From NCBI RefSeq assembly GCF_013372265.1, contig NZ_CP054051.1:1562587-1626586 (forward strand): a DNA stretch of 64,000 nucleotides, in the 5' to 3' direction. How positions within the stretch are numbered: position 1 is the stretch's first letter; every line of letters starts with the position of its first letter. Made by a program: the position numbers and the translations under genes. The notes under the pieces were generated by a model. The model saw only the letters and a list, made by a program, of their open reading frames with translations, did not search any database and was not told where the DNA came from. The stretch is from Aliarcobacter cibarius (GTDB lineage: Bacteria > Campylobacterota > Campylobacteria > Campylobacterales > Arcobacteraceae). Positions 54,880-63,329 of the stretch are shown here, in pieces.

Positions 54880-54908
54880 ATTATAACTTAAAATACGTTA
54901 AATGTCAA
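54880..54908 (-). promoter_or_regulatory. Perfect sigma-70 consensus promoter of the rpsJ operon
   Basis: On the minus strand TTGACA (54908-54903) and TATAAT (54885-54880) are separated by exactly 17 bases. A full -35 box is unusual in Campylobacterota, where the main sigma factor generally relies on the -10 and periodic T-tracts. It points to strong constitutive transcription of the ribosomal cluster. Confidence 0.85.
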
Positions 54909-54987
54909 GATTTATGGGTGTTTGTAGAATAAATATATAAATTTATTTCCTTTTTAAAAGGAATAATTCTATATATTTACATGTAAA

Positions 54988-55008
54988 TAAAGCTATAATT
55001 AAGCTTTA
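54988..55008 (-). terminator. Possible terminator of the zinc-ribbon membrane protein gene
   Basis: TAAAGCT and AGCTTTA form a seven-base stem around a seven-base loop, followed on the minus strand by TTTA. It lies 23 bases after the stop codon of the gene at 55031. A second weak inverted repeat (TTCCTTTT/AAAAGGAA) is at 54947-54963. Confidence 0.45.
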
Positions 55009-55030
55009 GATTAAAGCAATTTATTTACTT

Positions 55031-56257
55031 TTATAATTTTTCTGAACAATTTTGGCAATAATTTAATCCAAAAATAGTTTCATTTTGACAAGATTTACAT
55101 TTTATTTTTAACATATTTTGGCAAACTGGACAAAAATTCATTCTAATATATGAGACACTATTTCCACATGAATTACATAAATTTTTATTGTATGATTCAA
55201 TTTTAGAAATTTTATTTCTTTTCATTAATTCATTTTGTTCTCTGAATCTTTTTTGTATTTTTATAATTACAACAACAAAAATTAGAACAAAAATTATCAC
55301 TAAAATATAGTAAACTAAAAATGGAATATCTAAATTATAGAAAAATTCTATAACTTTTGACAAAAAAACTTTTGGTAAGAATTTATAAATAATTTGAAAT
55401 ACTGTATACAAAGTTGGAATTAAAGCAACAATAAATAAATTCTTAAAAATTATATAAAGTATATATTTTTCATCTACTAAATATTTCTTCATCACAAAAA
55501 AGAATACAAATACTAATGGTAATAAGAATAACATCTTTATTATTTCAATAATATAATAATAATATCTAAATGCCTTTTCTTCATCAATTATATAATTTTC
55601 TTTTATAGTATTAATATATTCTTTTATACTCTTTATACTATTAGAATTTTCAAAATTAATATAAATATTCTCCTTTTCTAATTTTAACTTTTCAATATTT
55701 TTTAAAGAATCATTATATTTAGCCTTTATATTTTCTGAATTTATATTATCATTAAGTATTGACTTATCATTGTCATGGTTAGCAATTTTTTCAAATAGTA
55801 CTGTGTTATAATTATTTCTAAAATAATTTACTTCATCTTCTAATTTATATATTTGTTCATTTAAATTTACAATTTGCTCTTTAATATTCTTTAAATTATG
55901 CTCATTTTTTATAATAGCAACTCTTTTTTCAATTTCAATACATCTTGAATCCAAATCATTTTTATTCTTTAAAATATCTTCAGCGTAATACAAATTATTT
56001 GAATCTATATAATATGCTGAATTACTGAAGCTATCAAAATCAGATATATTTTCATTTTTAATAATATTTGTACAAAAGTATGGATATTTATTTGAGGGTG
56101 AATTAACAAAATGTGTTTGAAAATTTAAACCTTCAATTATTATATTGAACACTATAATGTTTAAAATGATTATAAGTAATATGGAAAGTTTTGACAGTTT
56201 TTCTTTTGTAGAATATACAAAACTATTTTTATAGAATTTTTTAATGAATTCTTTCAT
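55031..56257 (-). CDS. Uncharacterised membrane protein with two C-terminal zinc ribbons
   Basis: Not recognised as a known family. The 408-residue protein has a first membrane segment (about 25-45), then a roughly 170-residue Asn/Lys/Glu-rich coiled-coil region, then three more membrane segments (about 240-340). A basic linker leads to two zinc ribbons: Cys361/364 with Cys376/379, and Cys387/390 with Cys401/404. By the positive-inside rule the coiled coil faces the periplasm and the ribbons the cytoplasm. It is very AT-rich and sits alone between the ribosomal operon and the HIT gene, so it may be accessory. Confidence 0.75.
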   Translation of the reverse strand: MKEFIKKFYKNSFVYSTKEKLSKLSILLIIILNIIVFNIIIEGLNFQTHFVNSPSNKYPYFCTNIIKNENISDFDSFSNSAYYIDSNNLYYAEDILKNKNDLDSRCIEIEKRVAIIKNEHNLKNIKEQIVNLNEQIYKLEDEVNYFRNNYNTVLFEKIANHDNDKSILNDNINSENIKAKYNDSLKNIEKLKLEKENIYINFENSNSIKSIKEYINTIKENYIIDEEKAFRYYYYIIEIIKMLFLLPLVFVFFFVMKKYLVDEKYILYIIFKNLFIVALIPTLYTVFQIIYKFLPKVFLSKVIEFFYNLDIPFLVYYILVIIFVLIFVVVIIKIQKRFREQNELMKRNKISKIESYNKNLCNSCGNSVSYIRMNFCPVCQNMLKIKCKSCQNETIFGLNYCQNCSEKL

Positions 56258-56302
56258 TTTTATGTTTCCTTTTTTGAATATTAGGAAATAGTAACATAAA
56301 AA

Positions 56303-56791
56303 CTATAAAAAATATTTTTCTGAATTATTTTTGAGTTTTGAGAAAATTTCTTCAAATTTTGCCGGATAAATCCTAGTTTGTCCTATTGTAGTTATAAAAT
56401 TTGTATCTCCAACCCATCTTGGAACTAGATGATAATGAACATGCTGTTCTATTCCAGCACCTGCTGCTTTACCTAAATTCATACCTATATTTACACCTTC
56501 ACATGGCATAACATCTTTAAGCAGTTTTACAGCCTGTCTTACTCTTTTTGATACTCTTTGCCAAACCTCTTCTTCTAAGTCTTCTATATTTGATGTATGA
56601 AAATGAGGAACAACCATAAAATGACCTGGGCTATATGGATATTTATTCATAACAATAAAACAATATTCATCACTAAATAAAACTTGATATTTCTCATCTT
56701 CCTTATTTTTTGTTATATAACAAAATACACAATCTTTTATCTTTTCATCGCTTACATAAGAATATCGCCAAGGTGCATAAAGATGTTCCAT
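56303..56791 (-). CDS. HIT-family nucleotide hydrolase/phosphorylase
   Basis: A 162-residue histidine-triad protein. The active site H-x-H-x-H is at 117, 119 and 121 (HVHYHLVPRW). Cys21 and Cys24 in an early CVFC motif, together with a downstream His, can hold a structural zinc. Members cleave dinucleoside polyphosphates or AMP-linked substrates. Sixteen bases downstream of murF on the same strand. Confidence 0.88.
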   Translation of the reverse strand: MEHLYAPWRYSYVSDEKIKDCVFCYITKNKEDEKYQVLFSDEYCFIVMNKYPYSPGHFMVVPHFHTSNIEDLEEEVWQRVSKRVRQAVKLLKDVMPCEGVNIGMNLGKAAGAGIEQHVHYHLVPRWVGDTNFITTIGQTRIYPAKFEEIFSKLKNNSEKYFL

Positions 56792-56806
56792 TTTAATCCT
56801 TATCAG

Positions 56807-58243
56807 TTATATGAAATTTGGTGCATCATTTGCAAATAAAATCAAATCCCCAACTCTAGTAGAACTTGCTAATAATGTTTGCATTTGAGATTTCTCTTTT
56901 AAAACTATTAATTTATCTTTATCAATGTTTGATGTAAAAATATGTGTATTTAAACTTCCTGTAACTATTACTAAATCAAAAGTTTCGTTTACAGCTTTTG
57001 CAAGCATTATATTTGCAGTATCTGTTGCTTCAACAAGACCTGGAGTAATTATAACTCTTCGTCCATCATATGTTGAAGATATTTTAACAGCTTCTAGCAT
57101 ACCTTCTAAATTTCCATTAAATGAATCATCTAAAATTACTTTACCATTTTGCTCTATTTTCTGAAGCCTATGTTCTACTTGAGGAATAGTTGTAAGTGCT
57201 GCTTTTATCTCTAAAATGCTCATTCCTAAATTATAAGCTACTAATATTACTGCGGTTAAATTTATAGCATTAAAACTTCCCAAAATTGGTGCATAAAATT
57301 CTTCAACTCTACCACCCACTTCTACTTCAAACCAAATTCCATCTAATGTACTTTTTAAAATATTCAAATTATTAGGAAACTTTGTAATTTTTGGATAGTC
57401 TTTAATTGGTACACTTTCATGAACAAATCCCATCTCCATTCTTGGAGATTTTAGAATTTCCATCTTTGTCTGAATTATATTATTTAGTGTTTTGAAATAT
57501 TCAATATGTTGTTCACCTACACTTCCAATAACACAAATTTGTGGTTCTAAAAAAAGTGTAATTTCTTCAATATCTCCCTTAGCTCTAGCTCCAGCTTCAG
57601 CTATATAAATCTGAGTATCTAAAGGTAAATCTCTATTTACATCTAAAACTAATCCTGCTATTGTATTTACACTTCTTGGTGTTTTATAAACTTTGAATCT
57701 TGATTTTAAAACATGATATAAAAAATTCTTAATAGAAGTTTTTCCAAATGAGGCAGTAATAGCAACAGTTCTAAGACCTGCTATACTTCTATGTCTTTGC
57801 TTTGCTCGGTTTTTAAATGATATAAAAAGAAGCTTTTCTAAAATAGTACTCAATATATATGTTAGAATTAATGGAATAAAAATAATTTTATTCACACAAT
57901 CTTCATACATTAAACATATACCAATTACAATAAATGTCAAAATAAGTAATATTGCTAAAAATCTTTTTACTCTTGCAGTCATAACCAATGGATTTGTTAA
58001 CTTTCTATTCCATAAAACAAAACTTGTAAGATAAATAATAAAAAAATAACCAGAAAAATATGGTTCTGGAATAAGATAAAAAAGAACTATTGGAGATAAG
58101 AAATATGTTATATGCCACTGCCATTTATGGTGTTTAAATACAACCCTATCAAGTTTGTAATTATACCACTGAAGATTTGTAATTAAATACCAACCCAAAC
58201 TCATTATTAAAATAATATGTGTAACTATATTAAGATATTCCAT
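56807..58243 (-). CDS. murF: MurF-type UDP-MurNAc-tripeptide-D-Ala-D-Ala ligase with membrane N-terminus
   Basis: A 478-residue Mur ligase. The usual UDP-binding N-domain is replaced by about 140 residues with four or five membrane segments. The ATP-binding loop reads TASFGKTS (163-170) in place of TGSNGKTT; the central part contains GARAKGDIEEI and GSVGEQHIEYF; the C-domain has ILDDSFNGNLEGM. It joins D-Ala-D-Ala to the UDP-tripeptide in peptidoglycan synthesis. The gene context (hydrolase, ddl) and the C. jejuni parallel support MurF. Confidence 0.88.
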   Translation of the reverse strand: MEYLNIVTHIILIMSLGWYLITNLQWYNYKLDRVVFKHHKWQWHITYFLSPIVLFYLIPEPYFSGYFFIIYLTSFVLWNRKLTNPLVMTARVKRFLAILLILTFIVIGICLMYEDCVNKIIFIPLILTYILSTILEKLLFISFKNRAKQRHRSIAGLRTVAITASFGKTSIKNFLYHVLKSRFKVYKTPRSVNTIAGLVLDVNRDLPLDTQIYIAEAGARAKGDIEEITLFLEPQICVIGSVGEQHIEYFKTLNNIIQTKMEILKSPRMEMGFVHESVPIKDYPKITKFPNNLNILKSTLDGIWFEVEVGGRVEEFYAPILGSFNAINLTAVILVAYNLGMSILEIKAALTTIPQVEHRLQKIEQNGKVILDDSFNGNLEGMLEAVKISSTYDGRRVIITPGLVEATDTANIMLAKAVNETFDLVIVTGSLNTHIFTSNIDKDKLIVLKEKSQMQTLLASSTRVGDLILFANDAPNFI

Positions 58244-58949
58244 CTTCCACTCTTTTACTTATATTTTGTGCATGTTTTAGAAAAAAATAGTGATCACCTA
58301 AATATGATGTAAAACTAGATTTTTTTATTAAACTAGCGATTTTCTTTCCTGATTCTAAAGATGTTGCTTTATCTTCTTCTCCCCAAAATATTAAAGCATT
58401 GTTTGAAAAAGCTTCAAATTTTGAACTAAAATCTTCATCTACAACATTTTTAAAAGTAGCATACATACTTTCACTCATTTTATCAACATCTTTACTTCTA
58501 AAAACTTTAGTAAAATTTTTTAAACCTAGTTTATTTAAAAGTTTAGCAAAAAAGATTTTTATTTTTACCTTTAGTGGCTTTTGTTCTAAAATTCCTGCTG
58601 TACTAAGTAAAATTAAATTTTTTGGATTAAGTAAAGTTGCTACTTTTCCACCAAAAGAGTGCCCTGCTACTGCTATACAATCTGAATTTATACTAGTTAA
58701 GAATTCTTTTACAATTTTTGAGTAATCATTTGTAGTTAAAATATAAATGTTTTGACTTTTACCAAATCCTGGCATATCAAGATATATATGTCTAAAATCT
58801 TTTAGATAACTTGAAAATGCTGTTTTCATAACATCTTTGTTTGAACCCCACCCGTGTAAAAACAATATATCTTTAGTTTTTGTTGGATTTATTAGTTCAT
58901 AAGATAATTCAAAACTTTTACCTTCAATTACAAGATGTTTTACTGCCAA
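58230..58949 (-). CDS. Alpha/beta hydrolase
   Basis: A 239-residue cytosolic hydrolase: FLHGWGSNKD (oxyanion loop), nucleophile Ser98 in GHSFGG, acidic residue in WGEEDKATS and the catalytic His candidate in LGDHYFF. It is inserted between ddl and murF, as in C. jejuni, which suggests a role near cell-wall precursor metabolism, though no substrate is known. It overlaps murF by 14 bases and lies two bases after ddl. Confidence 0.85.
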   Translation of the reverse strand: MAVKHLVIEGKSFELSYELINPTKTKDILFLHGWGSNKDVMKTAFSSYLKDFRHIYLDMPGFGKSQNIYILTTNDYSKIVKEFLTSINSDCIAVAGHSFGGKVATLLNPKNLILLSTAGILEQKPLKVKIKIFFAKLLNKLGLKNFTKVFRSKDVDKMSESMYATFKNVVDEDFSSKFEAFSNNALIFWGEEDKATSLESGKKIASLIKKSSFTSYLGDHYFFLKHAQNISKRVEDGIS

Positions 58950-58951
58950 AA

Positions 58952-59992
58952 TTACTTTCCTTTTGCACTTTGAATTTTATTTACATATTCATATGTAATA
59001 GGTATATGTTTTTTCTTCGGTAAATTTGAAGCAACTTTTGTAAACAGATCTTGAAAATCAGAGAATAAATAATTTGCCATAGACCCTGGAATTGAATTTA
59101 TTTCATTTAAATAAACTTTATCTTCAACAACAAAGAAATCGCATCTAATAATTGAGCCTTCAAAAATTGTATTGTAAAGTCTTTTGAAACTCTCTTTTAT
59201 TTCATTGTTTAATTTTTCTCCTAAATCAACCTCTTTTGCTTTTGAAGTTCTAGAAAAATCAAGATATTTTTTATCAAAATCTAAAAATTCAGTTTTTTGA
59301 GGTTCTTCGATTATAGAAAATATAAATTCTCCATTTACTTTTGTTCCAGCTAAGTTATACTCTTTTACACCACTAATAAATGGTTCAATAATAATTGCAT
59401 CATCAAATTCAAAAGCTACATCAAGTGCGTAACTTAATTCTTCTTGATTTTTTACAATAGCAACTCCAATAGAACTTCCTAATTTTACTGGCTTTAAAAT
59501 AACAGGGAACATATCAACTTTTATGCTATCACTTTTTGTGTAGTATTTATATGGCAAAGTAAGTACATCTACGCTCTGTGCATATCCTTTTGTGATAAAC
59601 TTATTTGAACTAACAACACAAGCCTCAGTTCTCGGTGCTATAAAAGGAATATTATAAAAATCTAAAACTGAAGATAAAATTCCATCTTCACCATCTCCAC
59701 CATGAGATAAATTTAGCGCTACATCAAAATCAATATTTTGTTCTTTTTTAAAAAGTCCAGATAATTTATAAAATCCACCTTTTTTCAAAAAAACTTTATC
59801 AAACTTTGAATAATTACCACTACTAAAAAGTTTTGAATTTATTTTAGAACTTGGAATTTCATATAAATCTCTATTTTTATCTATAAATATATAAACTAAT
59901 TCATTTCTTAATACATCTTTCATTGCAATTGAGCTTACTATTGAAATTTCATGCTCATAACTTAATCCACCAAAAACTATTGCTATTTTCAT
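58952..59992 (-). CDS. ddl: D-alanine-D-alanine ligase
   Basis: A 346-residue ATP-grasp enzyme making D-Ala-D-Ala for MurF. Conserved parts are the start FGGLSYEHEISIVSS, LNLSHGGDGEDG, KPVKLGSSIGV and the metal site CDFFV...YLNEINSIPGSM. It is slightly longer than the E. coli enzymes, as in C. jejuni. It supplies the substrate for murF two genes downstream. Confidence 0.96.
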   Translation of the reverse strand: MKIAIVFGGLSYEHEISIVSSIAMKDVLRNELVYIFIDKNRDLYEIPSSKINSKLFSSGNYSKFDKVFLKKGGFYKLSGLFKKEQNIDFDVALNLSHGGDGEDGILSSVLDFYNIPFIAPRTEACVVSSNKFITKGYAQSVDVLTLPYKYYTKSDSIKVDMFPVILKPVKLGSSIGVAIVKNQEELSYALDVAFEFDDAIIIEPFISGVKEYNLAGTKVNGEFIFSIIEEPQKTEFLDFDKKYLDFSRTSKAKEVDLGEKLNNEIKESFKRLYNTIFEGSIIRCDFFVVEDKVYLNEINSIPGSMANYLFSDFQDLFTKVASNLPKKKHIPITYEYVNKIQSAKGK

Positions 59993-60011
59993 TATAATAT
60001 TCCCTTTATAT

Positions 60012-60569
60012 CTATTTTTGTAATTTTCTAAGTGCTTCTCTTACTAATTCACTTGTAGTTGTGCTAGTACATGTTTTTAAAACTGTAGTAATTAAATCTT
60101 TTTTGAAACCTAAAGATTCTAAAGCTAAAGATGCTTCAAGATTAATATTCGAATCTTCACCACTTTCTAAACCATCAACAACAAATCCACTAAGCTCAAC
60201 TAAAATTCTACTAGCACCCTTTGGACCAATCCCAGGAACTCTTTTTAGCATATTAACATCATGATTTGTAATAATTTGAGCGAAAGAAGTAGGTGTAAAT
60301 GTTGAACAAATAGCAAGGCCTACTTTTGGACCTACACCATTTATTTTGATAACTGTATCAAACAATTTTTTTTCATTTGTATCTAAAAAACCATATAAAT
60401 TATGTGCATCTTCTCTAATAACTTCAGTAATTTCAAACTTCACTTCATCAGAAATAATTTTTGAGCTGCAGTTTAATGAGACAAAAACCTGATAAATAAC
60501 TCCATTCACATTTAACCAAACTACCGTTGGTTCTTTTTTTACTACTTTTCCAATTAAACCGATAATCAT
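60012..60569 (-). CDS. ruvA: Holliday junction DNA helicase subunit RuvA
   Basis: A 185-residue junction-binding protein: an N-terminal OB-fold, tandem helix-hairpin-helix motifs ([15 protein letters not shown] and [19 protein letters not shown]) and the C-terminal RuvB-contacting domain ([12 protein letters not shown]). It works with RuvB, which is not in the window. First gene of the unit ruvA-ddl-hydrolase-murF-HIT. Confidence 0.96.
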   Translation of the reverse strand: MIIGLIGKVVKKEPTVVWLNVNGVIYQVFVSLNCSSKIISDEVKFEITEVIREDAHNLYGFLDTNEKKLFDTVIKINGVGPKVGLAICSTFTPTSFAQIITNHDVNMLKRVPGIGPKGASRILVELSGFVVDGLESGEDSNINLEASLALESLGFKKDLITTVLKTCTSTTTSELVREALRKLQK

Positions 60570-60686
60570 ACTATAATCTCTTTATCAATCTTTTTTATAA
60601 ATTTAATAACTTTTAACAATAAATTAATATTTAATAAATAATGTTCATTATATAATAATTAGTCTTAAACATTATAAGGAAGAGAT
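60570..60686 (+). promoter_or_regulatory. Divergent promoter region between ruvA and the chemoreceptor
   Basis: A 117-base AT-rich gap. TATAAT at 60651-60656 is a fair -10 for the chemoreceptor, with T-rich runs upstream and no clear -35. AAGGAAGAG is its ribosome-binding site. Confidence 0.4.
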
Positions 60687-62870
60687 ATGTTAGAAATAAT
60701 AACGAAAAAAATAAGTAACAAAATAATTTTTGCTTTATTTATTTTAATGTTTATCAGTAGCATAACTATAGTTTATTCTACTACTAGTAAAGTTACAAAA
60801 GATTCTATTGCAAATGCAAAAGATAGTCTTGAAATGTTGAATGCTTCAATTTTTCAAACTTTAAGAAATACTATGAACACAGGAGATCCATCTTTAATTG
60901 CAAAAGCTGAGAGTGAAGCTAGACAAATAAAAGGTGTTAAACATTTAACTGTTGCAAAAAGTAAACCTCTTATGGAACTTTATGGCTCTGATACACCGTA
61001 CACAACTGATAAAGAGATTTTGAAAAGTTTTGATTCAAAACAAAATCAAATTATTCAAACAAATGAAAATGGTGAACATACTATAAGAATGATAAAACCT
61101 ATGGTTGCAACATCAGAATGTATGGCTTGTCATGCAAATCAAAATGAAGGTGATGTTATTGGTGTTATGGATCTAACATTCTCTTTAAATGAAACTGATC
61201 AAAGAATTTCATCATTGTTAAAAGAAATTTCTTTTATTTCAATTCTTTTAGGGGTTATTACTATTAGCTTAATATTCTTTGTTGTAAGAAGAGCTACAAA
61301 TCCAATTGAGAATCTTAAAAAAGGATTTGAAAATTTATTAAATTCAAATGATACAAATATAAAATTGGAAGTGAAATCTAACGATGAAATTGGAGAAGTT
61401 GCAAATTTATTTAACTCATATATGAATAAAGTTCGTGATGGATTAAAACAAGATGCTATTGTTATTGAAGAAGCAAATGATGTTATTGAAAAAACTTCAA
61501 ATGGTTTCTTTGTATACAAAGTAAATAGTAAAGCTTCAAATCAACATGTTGAAGATTTAAAAAATAAATTAAATTTAATGATAGAAAATACAAAAGAGAC
61601 TTTAGATAAAATCAATATAACTCTTAGAAATTACTCTGAATCTAAATATGATTATATAATGGATGACAAAGGTATCCATGGAAATTTAGGTTCATTAGTT
61701 ACTGGAATTAAGCTTGTAGGGAATAATACATCAGAAATTCTAGCTATGATTATGAATACAGGGAATTCTCTAAAAAATAGTACTCAAACATTATCTAGTG
61801 CTTCAAATGATTTAGCTACTTCTTCAAATTCTCAAGCAGCATCTTTAGAACAAACTGCTGCTGCTTTAGAAGAGATAACAGGAACTATCCAAGCAAATAC
61901 TCAAGCAACTACACAAATGGCTGCACTTGCTCAGAAATTAAATAATTCTGCAAAAAATGGAGAAAATCTTGCAAGTGAAACAGCAAAATCTATGGATGAA
62001 ATATTTAAAGAAGTAAATTCTATAAATGAAGCTATAGAAGTGATTGACCAAATTGCTTTCCAAACAAATATTCTTTCTTTAAATGCTGCGGTTGAAGCTG
62101 CAACTGCAGGAGAAGCAGGAAAAGGATTTGCAGTAGTTGCTGGTGAAGTAAGAAATCTTGCAAATAGAAGTGCAGAAGCTGCTAAAGAAATAAAAGCAAT
62201 AGTTGAAAAAGCTGGACAAAAAGCAAAAATTGGGAAAGATATTTCTAATAATATGATTGATGGATTCAATGAATTAAATCACAATATTTCTAATACTATT
62301 TCAACTATAGATAATGTAGCAAGAGCCTCTAAAGAACAAGAAAGAGGTATTATGCAAATAAATGATGCAGTTAACCTTCTTGATGAATCTACACAAAAAA
62401 ATGCACAAGTATCTGAACGAATTTCAGCTATGGCAAGTGAAATAGCATCTATGTCTAGTTCTCTTGTAACAGCTTCGGCTAGAGCATCTTTTTTACAAGA
62501 TAGCCTAGATAAAGTTTGTGATGTTGATTTAGTTTATGATACAGCTTTATTAAAAGTAAAACTTTTAAAAAATAAAGATGAAGTTTATTCAAAATTATCA
62601 AATTGTGAAGATTTTATAATCTCTCAAAATAGTGAAATAGACAATTGGCTTGAACACTTACAAAATACAGGTAAAAATATAGATATAGATTTAATAAACA
62701 AAATAAAAGAACAAAATAAAACTTTCTTCAATGATTTACAAAAACTAGTTCATCTTAATGCAACAAAAGCAGATAATGAAATATTGAATTTAAAAGCTAA
62801 AGATATAGAACAAAATTCTTTAAAATTATTTGAGAATCTAAATGAAATAAAAAGAGTTGCTTGTAAATAA
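60687..62870 (+). CDS. Methyl-accepting chemotaxis protein with periplasmic c-type heme motif
   Basis: A 727-residue chemoreceptor. TM1 is at about 13-32. The periplasmic domain (33-178) resembles the DUF3365/Tll0287-like sensor fold and carries a CMACH heme-attachment motif at 145-149. TM2 (about 182-202) is followed by a HAMP domain, a second HAMP-like stretch, and the signalling tip with [20 protein letters not shown]. The C-terminal ~100 residues (from about 610) look like a chemoreceptor zinc-binding (CZB) domain by helix pattern, but the His/Cys zinc ligands are not seen. Likely senses redox, a gas or a small ligand through heme. Confidence 0.88.
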   Translation: MLEIITKKISNKIIFALFILMFISSITIVYSTTSKVTKDSIANAKDSLEMLNASIFQTLRNTMNTGDPSLIAKAESEARQIKGVKHLTVAKSKPLMELYGSDTPYTTDKEILKSFDSKQNQIIQTNENGEHTIRMIKPMVATSECMACHANQNEGDVIGVMDLTFSLNETDQRISSLLKEISFISILLGVITISLIFFVVRRATNPIENLKKGFENLLNSNDTNIKLEVKSNDEIGEVANLFNSYMNKVRDGLKQDAIVIEEANDVIEKTSNGFFVYKVNSKASNQHVEDLKNKLNLMIENTKETLDKINITLRNYSESKYDYIMDDKGIHGNLGSLVTGIKLVGNNTSEILAMIMNTGNSLKNSTQTLSSASNDLATSSNSQAASLEQTAAALEEITGTIQANTQATTQMAALAQKLNNSAKNGENLASETAKSMDEIFKEVNSINEAIEVIDQIAFQTNILSLNAAVEAATAGEAGKGFAVVAGEVRNLANRSAEAAKEIKAIVEKAGQKAKIGKDISNNMIDGFNELNHNISNTISTIDNVARASKEQERGIMQINDAVNLLDESTQKNAQVSERISAMASEIASMSSSLVTASARASFLQDSLDKVCDVDLVYDTALLKVKLLKNKDEVYSKLSNCEDFIISQNSEIDNWLEHLQNTGKNIDIDLINKIKEQNKTFFNDLQKLVHLNATKADNEILNLKAKDIEQNSLKLFENLNEIKRVACK

Positions 62871-62880
62871 AGCAATAAAA

Positions 62881-62908
62881 AAAGGGACTTTGATATAAAG
62901 TCCCTTTT
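62881..62908. terminator. Bidirectional terminator between the chemoreceptor and CheZ-like genes
   Basis: AAAGGGACTTT (62881-62891) pairs with AAAGTCCCTTTT (62897-62908) around a five-base loop, ending in T residues in both directions. Confidence 0.85.
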
Positions 62909-62927
62909 ATATAGTATTTTCTCAAGC

Positions 62928-63281
62928 TTAAGCTTGCATACTTTTAATTAAATTTTCTAGCTCATCACTACTTAATGTATCTTCACAAGCATCAATGTTT
63001 TTAGCACTTGGAGCTAAATTGTAGACACTTTTATCAATATTATTGTTATCACAAACAAAATTAACAACTCTTTCTATTTTTTGTCTATGTAAATCTTGGT
63101 TTTGTAAAAGTCCATAAATATTTGAAATAAGATTTGAAAGTTTGTTTTTTTGATGAAGAGGAATTGATAATTCATTTAATAAATTATCTATATCCTCTGT
63201 ATTATTAAATATTTCCTGTGCATTATTTTCTGACTCTTTTATAACTTCACAAAGCTGTAAAATAGTATCCTCATATTCCAT
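62928..63281 (-). CDS. Small CheZ-like protein
   Basis: A 117-residue helical protein. The segment LLQNQDLHRQKIERVVNFV matches the CheZ phosphatase motif (QD-x3-Q in a long helix with the catalytic Gln), and the last residues, SSDELENLIKSMQ, resemble the CheY-phosphate-binding C-terminal helix of CheZ (VDDLLDSL type). It is much shorter than standard CheZ. It may dephosphorylate CheY or a relative. It faces the chemoreceptor gene, which supports a chemotaxis role. An annotation as hypothetical protein would be the cautious alternative. Confidence 0.6.
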   Translation of the reverse strand: MEYEDTILQLCEVIKESENNAQEIFNNTEDIDNLLNELSIPLHQKNKLSNLISNIYGLLQNQDLHRQKIERVVNFVCDNNNIDKSVYNLAPSAKNIDACEDTLSSDELENLIKSMQA

Positions 63282-63329
63282 TTTAACCCCTTAGAATTTT
63301 TCATTTACTATTTTTTAGTCTATCTATTT

